Positions 10,534-22,094 of a stretch of DNA of 64,000 bases are shown here, piece after piece. The translations under genes and the position numbers were made by a program. The notes beneath the pieces were generated by a model. The model made no database searches and was not told where the DNA came from. It worked only from the letters and a program-made list of their open reading frames with translations. The DNA comes from Quercus robur (Eukaryota; Streptophyta; Magnoliopsida; Fagales; Fagaceae). The DNA is taken from the NCBI RefSeq assembly GCF_932294415.1, contig NC_065535.1, positions 24,330,782-24,394,781 of the forward strand, in the 5' to 3' direction. The first letter of the stretch is position 1, and each line of letters opens with the position of its first letter.

Positions 10534-11600
10534 TGTTGGGGGTTTCCCGAAGTTATGTGTGGGTTTTTATAAATGTATGAGTTTAGAAAATAAATGTCTT
10601 GGGAGTTAAAAGATTTGATGGTATAGTATATATACCTCATGCACCCGTCAATCTCAAAGAGTTCTCTTACTCTTCCACACTCTTTCTTTGTGGGTTTTGT
10701 GAGTGTGAGTCACTTTCTTTGATTATTGTGTGTTTGGGATTGCAAGTGAGGAAAGGCCTACTAATTCCTATCAAAGTTGTATTAGAGTATATCAGTTTGT
10801 AGTGAGAATGACCATTGCCATCGAGATCAAATCATTCCAAATTCCCCAACTTATCAAAGAAAATTTTGATAATTGAAGTATCCAAATAAAGGCATTATTT
10901 GGATCCCAAAAGGCATTACTTGGATCCTAAGATGCATGGAGATTGTGGAGAGAGGTTATAAAGAGTCACATGGAGCATCTTTGACTCCAAATCAAAAGGA
11001 AGCCTTGCAAAAGACTCAGAAGAAATATCAACAAATTCTTACCTTAAAATATCAAGGTTTGGATGAAAATATATTCGGGAAAGTTGCAAATGCAACTTCA
11101 TTCAAACAAGCGTACGTGTAAGATTCTTAAAAACTTTCTAAAGGAAGTTGATAAGGTGAAAAAAGTCCGTCTTTCAAACATTGAGAGGAAAGTTTGAAAG
11201 GTTGCACGTGAAAGAATTTAAATCAATTTCTAATTATTTTTCAACGGTGTAGGTCATTATTAATCATAAGACTTGGAGTCAATAACAATTAACCAACTCT
11301 TGGGATCTTTATTAGCCCATTAAGGAGGGCTTAACAAAAAGAAGCAAGGGCCTTTGTAGCAACTCCTACAATCTAAGCTCACCTAATTGAATGAGAAAAG
11401 GTGGCCCGAAAGTAGCCAAAGAGGCCGAAGACATAGATGTGGTCGACGAATATCTAGAGGATCCAGAGGAAGAAAGGATCTTAACTCTCCCAATTATGGA
11501 AAAAAAAAATTTCAAAGTTCTCAGTCCACTAGAGAACGTGGAAGAGGAGGTTTTTCAAGACCATACCAAAGAAGGTATGACAAGTCTAATGTTATGTTAT
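10534..11600 (+). pseudogene. Copia LTR end plus gag relic (block A)
   Basis: About 240 bp of LTR (10534-10773) are followed by a decayed tRNA-iMet primer site (GTTGTATTAGAG for TGGTATCAGAG) and a Copia gag starting at ATG 10808: MTIAIEIKSFQIPQLIKENF, then DAWRx[25 protein letters not shown] and, from about 11390, the Arg/Gly-rich zone ahead of the zinc knuckle (RERGRGGFSRPYQRRYDKSN). Several frame changes make it non-functional. The same relic, cut short, is in block B (47827-48354), so the Copia insertion came before the duplication. No protease, integrase or reverse transcriptase follows. Confidence 0.8.
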
Positions 11601-11823
11601 AATTTGTATAAAAAAAATGACCGTTATGCTTTTGTTAAAAAAATTGTATACATTTTATACATTGAATAAGAAATAAAGTTATATTACCTATAACTAAGTG
11701 TGATTTTGGATTAACTTTTTGCTAGAAACCTATTTATTATTTTATTTATCTATATATTGAAAGAAAGTTAGCAAAATTATAACTGTACTTTAAAAAAAAT
11801 TGAGACTTTTAAAAAAGCTATTG

Positions 11824-12419
11824 TTTACAAGAAAAAAAAAAAAAAACTTAATATAATGAAAAAGGTCATTGCAGTAACAGCTAAGTGGTTGTAATAAGGT
11901 GCTATTGCAACAACAAAAAAAGTCGATGCGAGCCATTGTAATAAATTCTGAGGCACTAGATTTATGTAACACTAAATTTTGTTGCAATAAATTCCACATA
12001 TTTTGCAACGATTAGGTTGATGCAATAAGCTATTGCTTCAATAATCTCATTGCAATAGGTTGAGATTTTTTTTTAAATAAATAATTTTTACATTAATTTT
12101 TCCATTAACCTGTTTTACAATTCAAACACCATATCTAGGAACAACACTATCAAATTAGAGAAATACGTAAAATATGCAAAAGTCGAAGTACTTCATTTCA
12201 ACAGATATGTCAAAAAAATACAAATATATACAATTATACACAACTTGTTGAGTTTACACTCAAGCACATAGTTTAGAAAAGTATGTAAAAATCAATACGG
12301 CGTGTAAGAAAAGTTTATTCCAAAAAGTGCTATCCAAGCATGCTTCATGACTATTTCATTGACTTCCGCCTATTTTGGAAAAAGAAAAAGAAAATAAGTA
12401 TAAAGTTGAAAGATACCCC

Positions 12420-12450
<31 letters not shown>

Positions 12451-13283
12451 ACACAATGACACCAATATACAGCATCACTAATTCTCAAAAAAAAAAAAAA
12501 AAACCATTACTACTTGAAGGCTGTACAAACAAAGAAAAATCAAATTTAAATTTAAAAAGAACCAAAAGATTACTTCAAAATCAGAGAGAAAATCCTTAAA
12601 CCAATTATCAAAATTAATTACAAATAAAATTTAAGAGAAAAATTGGAGTCAATAGAGAGAGAGAGAGAGAGAGAGAGAGATGTAAATTTGAGAGATAAAA
12701 TTTGTAGTTAGTAGATAAATTTGAATTTTGAGATAGGTGTGGGTAAGAGAAAGAGGGAAATTAAGATGTTAGAGAGAGAGAGAGAGAGAGAGAGGAGATG
12801 AAAAATTTTAGAAAGAAAAAAGAAAAAAAGGGAGATAGATGTGGGTGAGAGAAAGAGGGAAACTGAAATGAAAAAAAAAATTAAAAAAAAAAGATAGACA
12901 TGGGTGAGAGAGGAAACTGAGATTAAAAAAAAAAAAAAATTAAGTAGTGCAAATTTCTCAAATTTTCCCACTACTCAATTATTCTATTACATCAAAGTAG
13001 TTTGATGTGAAATAAGGATTTAACCTATTACAACAATATAGTTTAATATAAAATAAAATATTACCTATTGCAACAACATATTTCAATGTAAAATAAGGGT
13101 TAACTATTACAACACCTTTTGATGTAACATAGTAATTCTTGCTACAATCTCAAGTTAATGCAATAAATTTAAGTTACTATTACAACAACAAAAACAACCT
13201 AGAAATACAATAGTATATATATTACTATATTATTATTTTTTATTGCAATAAAATATGATGTAATATGTATTTTTTCTTGTAGT
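11824..13283. mobile_element. CACTA-like non-autonomous element (block A)
   Basis: The right end reads TTTTTTCTTGTAGTA (about 13269-13283), matching the inverse of the CACTACAAGAAAAA end used by the CACTA elements elsewhere here. The left end is a decayed TTTACAAGAAAAAAAA (about 11824). Subterminal repeats of the type TTGCAATAGGTT / ACCTATTGCAACAAC occur near both ends, as in plant CACTA elements. The interior has GA-rich tracts and no transposase. Block B keeps only the right two thirds (48355-49170). Edges are approximate and no target duplication was fixed. Confidence 0.55.
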
Positions 13284-13510
13284 ATACATAAGCAAATAAG
13301 CAAAAAACTTAAAATAAAAAAAAAAACTAATCCAAACCCATACAATATATACACATTTAAGACTGAAATATAAAATGATAGATAAAGAAAAAAAAAAGGT
13401 AAATAATTAGGAAGAAAACCTATAATGAATTTAGAAAAAAAAAAATAACTATTCAACATTAGTAGTCAACACTGAAAACATTTATATTTGAAAATTGCTA
13501 GTCAAGTGTC

Positions 13511-13557
13511 AAGGATGGAGGCATACTTGGGCTTTGGGGGACAATGGCCCCCCTCAA

Positions 13558-13597
<40 letters not shown>

Positions 13598-14012
13598 TGT
13601 TTTTAAATTACTAGTATAGATATAGGTACTACTTTTAGCAATTTTGTTATTTAAATTACATTTTTCCCCCTAAACAATATAGTTGATTCTTTTAAAAAGT
13701 AATGCTATAACCACAAACTTTTCTATAACATTTTTATAAATTATTGTAACTCTAATATTTTTCCTCTTTTTAAAGACTATAAAAAATTTATACATCTAGA
13801 ATCTAAAATAAAATTTACAAGTCCAAAACAATTAGTCCAACAAAAAAAATTAAAAATAACAAAGTTAAAAAAAATAAAGCTCAATCAATCAATTTTACCC
13901 ATCAAAGATACACACACCCCCAAAAAAAAAACACTCAGCTGCTAAGAAGCAACAAAGCTAGAGGACAACAATAAAGTTGCCCCCTAATTCCAAATCTTGA
14001 TTCCATCCCTGG
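13511..14012. mobile_element. TIR element insertion specific to block A
   Basis: Block B runs through here without it (around 49225-49250). The ends AAGGATGGAGGCA and TGATTCCATCCCT are imperfect inverted repeats, and GTGTC is found at both 13506-13510 and 14016-14020. It contains an (AT)n run at 13561-13590 and no gene. The exact ends and superfamily are uncertain. Confidence 0.5.
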
Positions 14013-14528
14013 ATGGTGTCATTAATATCTACAATATAAAAAATTTAATACATAGCACATAAACATATATTGAAAATGAGTAAAAGGAATTAAGTTTAAA
14101 ATTTTATAATAAAAGTTTTCCGAATGGATTAGATATAGGTACAGCTCAGTAGGATGGTAGGGGTTTGACCTAATTGTGTCATATCAAAATCGGGTGCAAG
14201 TCAGAAACTCATTTGATTCAAACAAGTTGCGCGCTGTTCCTATTATCCATTCCCTTTTTATCTTCAAGGTTGGGGCAGATTGATAGGTGTGGATCCAATT
14301 TTCCCATTCCTTGCGCACAATGGAGTGTCGTAAACTAGGGAAATTGTTCGTACACATACTCGTTGATATTCATTCCACAACAGAATCTTTATAATTTTAC
14401 ACGTGGTGTACACAATTTTTATTCATGTTTAAATTTAAACCATGAAATATGGGATGATTTATGAACAATGTGCAATATAAGGAGTGTACGAGAATCAATG
14501 ATCCCATAAACTTCTTGAACAAAATAAA

Positions 14529-14792
14529 ATGGAGTACGATGTATCAAAGATTGGAAGCTTCAGAAAATCAACTTTACTTTACGTGTTGGGGTTCATGCAT
14601 CTACGTATGGTTGTGAACTTGGTTTTCTGCTTTGATTGGCCTTATGAAAATCTCTCTATTACTTCCCTCCAACCTCTAATATCTAACCTGACTGAACCTG
14701 AATTCTCCATATACGAACTTGTTTCGAGCGTTCCACGACCATGCTGTTGTTGCCGTTTGAGCACTGGCATCCTATACTTAATTGCTGACTAA
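14529..14792 (+). other. Open frame of unknown nature, shared by both blocks
   Basis: An 87-residue frame ends SSVPRPCCCCRLSTGILYLI plus AD. The block B equivalent (51860-52081) stays open and differs by substitutions and a 12-bp in-frame insertion, but its first 25 codons are out of frame. No family is recognised. It lies about 4 kb downstream of the EG45-like gene in both blocks. It may be chance, a transposon scrap or a conserved non-coding stretch. Confidence 0.25.
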
Positions 14793-15481
14793 AATGTCTA
14801 TTTGGCTAAAAGCTATTGATTTTTAACTTTTTACTTTTTGTCTCAGATTTTTTTTTTTATATAATTAAAAAAAATTAATGTTGCCTTTAGTTTTTTGTTA
14901 CATATATATCATAAAAACTACCCAAAAATTATATCTTCTGTATTGAACCATGCAAATAAGCTACAAAATAAACCATGAGATACCAAAACGGTTGTTGCCT
15001 TGTGGCTGCGCTATATGGCGGCAGCTTGCAACTTTGTTAAGCTAGCTAGCTGTATGTTGAAGCAATGGGTTATAAGTTTATATGTATAAGAAACGTCAGG
15101 GAATGAAAATATTGAAACGCTTCATTGTCTTAGACATTTACAACAGAATGTTATTGGATTGATGGAAAATTCGAAGAGTAACATTTGACAAAGATTACGA
15201 AATTGGAAACTGCGGTTTTAACTTTTAACGTTAGAATGGGCCGCAGATGGCAAATAATCGGAAATGGGACAAGCAAAAGCGCCCAAAATTTTGACTAAAA
15301 ACATTATTTTGGCTGTATTATTTTCTTTTAAATAATCTTTTTAATTCATTTTTTATTTCGTATTTTATTGACAACGTTGCTCTTCATGATATATTTCTCA
15401 CAAGAAAATTCCTATAAATAAACCTTTTAACCTTCTGCCATATGAACTCTCCGTTTATTTTATTGAAAAATCTTATATAAA
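14793..15481. other. Intergenic; repeat of the tandem-unit start
   Basis: No gene seen. The part from about 15095 to 15420 repeats the promoter-side sequence of gene 1 (8863-9070), including the block AACTTTTAACGTYAGAA, so a new tandem unit appears to begin here. Its expected EG45-like gene does not follow. Confidence 0.5.
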
Positions 15482-15486
15482 GATAA

Positions 15487-16186
15487 TGTGGGGTCCGAAA
15501 TCTGAGGTCCCAGCCCACCTTGTATTAAGAGCCCAAAGCCCAGGCCGAGAAGCCCTACTACCAAGGATGTCTGATGAAAGCCCCTTAAAGGCCCAAGGAT
15601 GTGACCGAGGACGATCTCACGCTCAACACCTCGCAAAACGCCTGAAGTAAAGAACAAACTCAGTACCAGAGCAGTACAAGGGAGAAAGCTGCCACACCGT
15701 AATTTGGAGCCCAACACCTGACAAACCCATACTCCAGACCCTGCTATTCAACTTTCCCCAACCACCCTCAACCACTCTGACGTATGGATTGATAGGACGA
15801 GTACTTACCCCAAAAAAGGAAAAACTGACACGTAGGTGAAAAACGGGAAGGGAATACTAGTATAAAAGGGAAAGGGAGCTGAGACAGAGTGGGGGGGGGG
15901 GGGGGGGAGGGGGGACAAAAAGACCCTACAAAAAAGAAGAATGGGGAGAATGTGATGCTCCTCGGACTAATTTCGAGGAGACAAACCCTTCAAGCAACAT
16001 CGATGTAAGGCTTAGCTATTCAGTCCAAACCTACCTTTATGCGAGTCCTCATAAAAATCAGGTCAGACTGCTTCCCGACGACCAAGGGCAAGCCTTTCAA
16101 ACCCACTCTCTACAAATCATATTGTTCGGGCCCATTATATACGAACCCAATGTTATCCTTGGGTCGTTAAAAATCGTGTCCCTATA
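15487..16186. repeat. Solo LTR with 5-bp target duplication GATAA
   Basis: A 700-bp segment starting TGTGGGGTCC and ending CCCTATA is bounded by GATAA at 15482-15486 and 16187-16191. The block B counterpart (about 52760) shows the empty site, AAAGATAATTTTTT. The 3' end should be TACA and is mutated. A TATA-like TATAAAAGGG (15861-15870) and a run of 17 G (15891-15907) are inside. It arose by recombination between the two LTRs of a former element; the family (probably Ty3/gypsy) is not fixed. Confidence 0.8.
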
Positions 16187-16191
16187 GATAA

Positions 16192-16480
16192 TTTTCCATA
16201 TTTTGTAATATTTGGTAGTATAAAAAAAAATCCAATTAAAAATTATCTTTAGTGAACAAAAAACCCCAATTAAAATTGTTTAATGATAATACGGATAGTT
16301 GGCCAACCGTTAGATCTCATAAATATCTATGATCTAAAAAATATGTAGCTCTTGTGAAGTTGCACCAAGTGTAACTATAAATAATGTTATACTACCCTTA
16401 AAAAAAAAAACAAAATGTTATACTACCCAATCACTTGTTATTGAATTTATGTTAAGAACACATATCTTCTGTTCCAGTTT
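16192..16480. other. AT-rich intergenic sequence, nothing recognised
   Basis: There is no coding frame or repeat of known type. It continues block A sequence right of the solo LTR and ends where the outer TIR element of the nest begins. Confidence 0.4.
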
Positions 16481-17437
16481 TTTTGTCTCACTGTGTGCTT
16501 CACCAATGACATTATAACACATGGCCCTTTTAATTTTTTTTTCTTTCCTAAAACTGACCTCCGTTTGTCTAACTCTTAAATCACGTGGGTTTTTTTTTTT
16601 TTTTTTTTTTTTTTTTGGTCTAACAAAATCGTGGCAGTAAGTTTTTCAAAAAATAAAAATAAAAAATAATTCTACAAGAACGAACCTTTATCAAAATGAC
16701 TCACCTAATTATTTTCAAGGAATCTTAAGATTTTATAAAAATATCTTATGAAAAGAAATTCAAGTGAGATAAATTATAAATACCAAAATATTATAGTCAC
16801 TAGCCATTTTTTTCTTCTCTTTCACCTTATTTTCTCTCTTTTGCTCTTTCTATAGTTGCAGATTCACCAAGAGTGAAAAGATTATCAACATTATCCAGAT
16901 TCACGGCGGAAGAATAATGTGGCTGAAGCTGTTGAAGATGAGAGGGCTCCAAGTGAAAGAAAAAAAGGAAAATTTTAAAGAGTTAAAATTTGAAGACAAA
17001 TGAACGTTAGCATTAAAAAAATAAAAAATAAAAGAGATGTGTGTAGGGGTGTCAATTTGGGTTAGCGTGTCGGGTTCGTGTCATGTCGAGGTAGGAGTAT
17101 TCGACTAAATGGCTCAACCCTAACCCGACCCATTTAATAATCGTGTCATGATCCTTCAACCTTAACCCGACCTGTTAATAAGGTGGGTTGACCTGACCCA
17201 ACCCATTTGACACGCTTAATAAACGAGTCGTGTTGGGTTGACACGAATGTAACACAATCTATTTCAACTTGCATAATATTAAATATAACATCCATCTAGA
17301 AATAATTTTTTTTACATCCCAAAAGGAGTGCATGCACTTCAAGTCTTTAACCCACATTCAAAATAATATAGTTCAACAAAAATATAATATTCATTTAGAA
17401 ATAAGTTCTTTATATTCCAAAAGAAGTGCATACACTT

Positions 17438-19342
17438 TGTTAAGGGCCATTTGTGAGAATCCAGGTAGAAAGAAGAAAAGCCCAATAATAAGGGCAGCAA
17501 AGAATTGGCAAGTAGATAGCAAAACCATTAGGTTCAAGCGGCAGGAATAATGAATCACAGGACCATAAAATAAACAAATGGATCTTGAAGAGGCAATTCG
17601 GCTTCAAAGAAGCCCAGAAAGGGAGAAATAGCATCCCATGGGCAGTGTATGATGTAGAAAAGTGAGAAAGGACCACCGCAAGCCCAAAGTAATGCAAACT
17701 AAGAAAGTAAGGGGTTTATAGCAGGCCCACGAACCCCAAGGATGAGAATAAGGTAATTGGGTCAGAGAAGCCCAATAAAGTTAGTAAAAGCCAATGGGAA
17801 TGCAGAGTTAGTAAAAGGGTCAAGGAAGCCCAAAGAAAGCAAGCGGGCCAACGTTACCCAAGAGAAAGACAAAAGGGACACAGGAACCCATAAGTAGGAA
17901 AAACCAGTGGCCATACCAAGCCACTGGGGGAAAGAGTAAACGGCTAGCCTAAAGAGGCCCCACAGGATTGAGTCATTACAGCAGGGATAACAGAACAATA
18001 TGGCAGGAAATGAGGGAAATCAAGAAGTGGGCCAAAGGAATATAGGGTCCATAATCAAATAAGGCCTAGCTCCTAAGAGGAGTGGGAAATCAAAAAGCAG
18101 CCCACATAAAAGGTCAAAGAAAAAGGACGGCAAGCTATGCAGGCAAGCCTCCAAACCACAACAGACGAATGGGCAACAGGAAAATTTTGGACACATATGG
18201 AAGGAAGGCACGCGCAAGGCCCAAGTACCACTAGCCTGTACCCAGCCAATACAGAGCATAGTGAGGTCGGGGGTCAAAGATTCAAAGGGCATGATTTGGT
18301 GGTGAGGAAAGGGGAAAAATCTATTTTTAATGTTCCGGCTCAGGCTCTTTCGAGGAGGTGTCATGCTGGGATGACTTGCTACCCAAAAGAAGTAAGCTGA
18401 ATTGAAATCACTAGGTGCATGTCATGAGGGATAGGGAGAGAGAAAGAACTTAAACTGTAGCAGGAAAGGGTGCCACGACAGACAAGCAAACAAAATACCC
18501 TTTTTTGTCTAGTGATGGGGGTGGCACACAGACGGAACAGTGATGGTCAGCCAGTACACCCAGACCAGACAAAGGAGGTTAAGGGTTAAAACAGTAAAAT
18601 CCAATCACGACAGGCACTATAAAAAGAGGGTCTTGCCGTGAACAGAGGACAGAGCAACAACAGGAACCTTGACTAAGAAATAGGAATTTGAAAAGAGAAA
18701 CCAAGAAATAGAAAAAGAAACGAGTGAGAAAGAAAGAAAGAAAACAACCAGAAAGAAAACAAAGTGAGAATTAGAACGGCAAGCATGCACCAGTAGATTG
18801 ATTCCCTCTCTCTCTTATGAAGTCCTGCTCTTTGTGAAAACCACAAGGAGCCTATGTGCTTAAACCACTCAGGTCCATTTCCCTCAGGGCAGGTAATCTC
18901 CACGGCAGGACTTTTCTTGAGAGATTAATTGCGTTGAGAAGGAACATTCTTTCCTCTCTGGCTTTGCTCCTGCGGACCAGACTTTAGTTGATTTTCTAAC
19001 ATTCTGATTAACCCATACATATTAATACTTGTTCACTTCTGTTCTGTTCTCTCCCTTCCATAAAAATGATTATTATTGCTACTATAATTGTGTTCAAGGG
19101 CTGTTTGGTCATTTTCCATTGAGTGGTCAGATATTTTATTATTATTATATTTGCCACAACTTGTCTAAAACAGTTTTGCCTGCCGTAAGCATGTCCCTGA
19201 CAAGCAAACCTGGCCTAGTTTGCACACAAGCCAAACCAACTTGAGTTGCAATTGGACCGGTCCCAACTTCCTTATCTAAAAAACTTGGACCTAGTGCCGC
19301 AGGAAGCAGCCCAACACCACTAGCACAGCCCACCACTTTACA
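17438..19342 (+). repeat. 5' LTR of the Tat retrotransposon
   Basis: It is 1905 bp and matches 30124-31735 plus 39801-39862 nearly throughout, with small indels; the right copy lacks about 90 bp near 17640-17760. It preserves the uninterrupted version of the site where the CACTA element landed in the 3' LTR (19276-19290). Confidence 0.92.
18618..18626 (+). promoter_or_regulatory. TATA box in the Tat 5' LTR
   Basis: TATAAAAAG sits in GC-richer sequence (GCACTATAAAAAGAGGG) and is conserved at 31064-31072 in the 3' LTR. It probably sets the U3/R boundary and the start of the genomic RNA just downstream. Confidence 0.6.
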
Positions 19343-19360
19343 ATTGGCGACTCCACTAGG
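19343..19360 (+). other. Primer-binding site, tRNA-Arg type
   Basis: ATTGGCGACTCCACTAGG directly follows the 5' LTR. The TGGCGACTC start is the form known from Ogre/Tat elements primed by tRNA-Arg; the ACTAGG part departs from the usual CTGGGG-like text by a few bases. Confidence 0.75.
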
Positions 19361-19380
19361 AAGTTGGGAAATAGATAGGG

Positions 19381-20679
19381 GTGAAAAAAAAAAAACAAAA
19401 CCCCTCGCAAACAATTCCATCAAAGTCTAGAATGACACGAAATATGAGTGTCATGCCCTCGCAAGCAAAGTCCAGGCCAACAACACCTCACCAACAGCAA
19501 CTTACCCAAACAGAGGGTGCTAACAGAACGGGGGCTGATCCTCAACCGCAACCAAGAATTCCCATGGACAATGTCAGTACTTTTATTGAAGTATTGCAAT
19601 CACCGCAGCACTCGCAGCAACAAATGATGGAAGAAATCCGTCAACTAAAAGCAGACAAGACGAAGGAGAAAGGGAGCCAGCATGACCCAAAACATGTGAC
19701 AGATAAAGAAGAGACACTAGCAGGAGGTGTCCCACGGAATGTAGAACAGCGTTTCATTACTATGGCTAAAGTAGCGGCTTTCCTGGAACAAGAGTGAGCC
19801 AGAACACCTAAGGAGAGGTTTTACGCACGAAGGCCTCCTTACCCACTAAAAGTACTCAGCAAACCATACCCCGAGAGGTATGAGCCGAGGGCCTTTGCAC
19901 AATACAATGGTGGGAAGGGAAGTGCAGTTGAGCACATGAGCAAGTTTATTGATACCCTTGGTCCTTACGCCACAGACGAAGACTTATGTCTTTGAGAATT
20001 TTCAAAGTCACTGTGTGACCGGGCATACACCTGGTACATTGGCCTAAAACCAGGATCGAACCCAACTTGGGATGACATGGTGGATGTATTTTGCACTAAT
20101 TACTTCCACGGAGAGGAAACAGTAACGCTTGCAACCCTGTAAGTGACCAAACAAAGGAATGGCAAAAATTTGATGGAATACATCAAGAGGTTCAAGGATA
20201 TAGCACTTGACTGCTATAACCATTGTGAAGAAAGAACCTTAGTAGAAATGTGTATGACTAACATAATTCGGGAATTCAGAGTAGTCCTAGAAAATCTAGA
20301 AATTTCCCAGTTTGCACACATGTTGCAGAAAGCCAGGAAGATGGCCCAGTCTGTAAAACCAAGCTCAGAAAAAAGAAACGTCCCGCAGGCTATGGCGGTG
20401 TCCACTGGAGAACGAAGAAGGAAAACTGAAGGGACAGAATATGATACGCCCCCACCCATACCATATACTCCTAAGGAGCTGGATGTGCTACTAGACAAAT
20501 GGATAGCAGACGAAATCTTTAAACCCAACCAGGTTTCCAGAGAACCCACGGAGGAAGAAAGAAGAGATCCTCGCTTCTGCCACCTGCACAACTATGTACA
20601 ACGTCCCACTATAGAATGCTGGACGCTCCACAGATTGGTGCACTGTAGGATTAAGGAAGGTACACTGGAGTTAACCTAG
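19381..20679 (+). pseudogene. Tat gag, three in-frame stops
   Basis: One frame runs the whole length but is stopped at 19795-19797, 19993-19995 and 20140-20142. Readable parts: a Gln/Pro-rich N-terminus with QQQLTQTEGA and QQMMEEIRQLKADKTKEKGS; the capsid-like core PYPERYEPRAFAQYNGGKGS, AYTWYIGLKPGSNPTWDDMV; KNLMEYIKRFKDIALDCYNH and FAHMLQKARKMAQSV; then a zinc-less C-terminal HNYVQRPTIECWTLHRLVH. It would form the particle in a live element. The stops fall at codons consistent with single-base change, so it is an old but largely unrearranged copy. Confidence 0.85.
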
Positions 20680-20832
20680 TAGGAGGTCCAAAGAAACCCA
20701 CTTTCGAACCACAAGGGAAAGGGTATAGCAACAGTGGTAATATACACAGCCTCGGGGGAGGACATGGAGGAGAATTTGGCCCTGCCTGCCGCAGCGATTA
20801 CCACTTTATAGCAAAGTGTCAAATTCAAAAAT

Positions 20833-21477
20833 TTGTTTGACCAGTTGGGACTCACATCAAAGGAAAGAAAGATAGCCACAAAGGCTTTGGTGAGTATCGC
20901 CTCCAGGGCAAGGGTAGAGTGCTTATCAACAAAATTACCAAAAGACAGAGCCCTCCTACAGGAATCAACCGAGATCACGTTTAGCAATGAGGATATGGCG
21001 GTGGGACACCCAGATCACAGAAGGCCTCTCTATTTGGTAGCATCCATAAACCAAATCCCCATCAAGAGAGCTTTGGTAGATACAGGTGCTTCCGTAAATC
21101 TCATTCCATTGAGCACCTTGCAAGTGGCAGGAATTTCAGAAAGAAAGATCCAAGGATGCCCAATCGAAGTGACTGGGTTCGACGAAAAGGGCGAGTACAC
21201 CGCAGGCTACATCCAGTTGTGGTCGAAAGTAGGTCCCATAGCTTCTTTAGTTTGTTTCCATATGGTCAGAATGGAAGTATCCTATTATGTGCTTTTGGGA
21301 AGGCCTTGGTTGCACAAACACCGATTGGTCTCGTCCACCTATCACCAGTGTGTGAAAGGAAGATTAAATGACAAGATGATACGTATAGCTGCAAACCCCT
21401 CGCCATTTGAGCAAGCAAAAGCTCACCTAGTGGAAACCATGTTTTACGACCAATGGACTCCATCTGGGGAAAGCTAG
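20833..21477 (+). pseudogene. Tat aspartic protease region
   Basis: A 214-codon open frame holds the retropepsin: KRALVDTGASVNLIPLSTL with the catalytic D-T-G-A-S (about 21077-21091), the flap region, and VSYYVLLGRPWLHKHRLVSS, the standard sequence after the protease. It is cut off from gag by stops at 20677-20813 and from the reverse transcriptase by frame changes at 21475-22094. The catalytic residues are intact. It would cleave the Gag-Pol precursor. Confidence 0.85.
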
Positions 21478-21509
21478 GTTTTAAAGCCACGAGGTACCTT
21501 CGTGCTTAG

Positions 21510-22094
21510 GTGGAAGATGTTGAAGGTGACCCAGAACCCGATCTAAGGGAGTTACTGGCACGAAAGAAGAAAGAAAAGAAGCGTCTGTCGCAGAATCAGA
21601 TAACACACCCTAGTGCATCAGGGTCCGAGGCCTTGATGCTAGGATTGTGTATAAGTTATGAAGGCGCATGGGGCCCACGAGTGAGATTCAAGGGGGCCCC
21701 ACCCAAGAATGGCAGCACGGGAGTTTGGAATGTTGTGTCGCTCAAGAAAGTTTGGGAAAAGAAGAAGAAAAGAATGGGGAAGTTATGGAAGAAAAAGACG
21801 CACAAGTTGTAGTAGAAGAAGAATTGGAAGAAGTTGACCTAGGGTCTGGTTCACAAGAACCAAGGCCTATCTCAATTAGTGCAAGTTTGACAAAAAAAAG
21901 AGAAGTCAGAATTGATACTCCTGTTGAAAGAGTTCAAATATGTTTTCGCTTGGGACTACAGTGAAATGCCAGGATTAGACCCTGGGCTAGTTGCGCATAC
22001 ATTAAATGTAGACCCAGAGGCCAAGCCGGTGGCCTAGCCTACCAGGATATTTCACACAAAAATAGAAGGGCAGATAGTCAAAGAAGTACAGAAA
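21510..22094 (+). pseudogene. Spacer between protease and reverse transcriptase, frameshifted
   Basis: Acidic, Glu/Lys-rich linker frames (VVVEEELEEVDLGSGSQEP at about 21810-21865) lead into the N-terminal edge of the reverse transcriptase in another frame: DYSEMPGLDPGLVAHTLNVD (about 21954-22013), then a stop at 22036-22038 and FHTKIEGQIVKEVQKLLAAG. It is the normal polyprotein order with at least one frameshift and one stop. Confidence 0.7.

Noticed and set aside
10339-10802. Open frames just after gene 1 as a continuation of the EG45 protein
   Set aside because: The reading frame of gene 1 ends at 10351 after splicing, as in both paralogues; the later frames lie in 3' flank and a Copia LTR.
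18020-18400. Overlapping open frames on both strands in the Tat LTR
   Set aside because: They lie in LTR sequence, are repeated in the 3' LTR with frame changes, and match no protein family.
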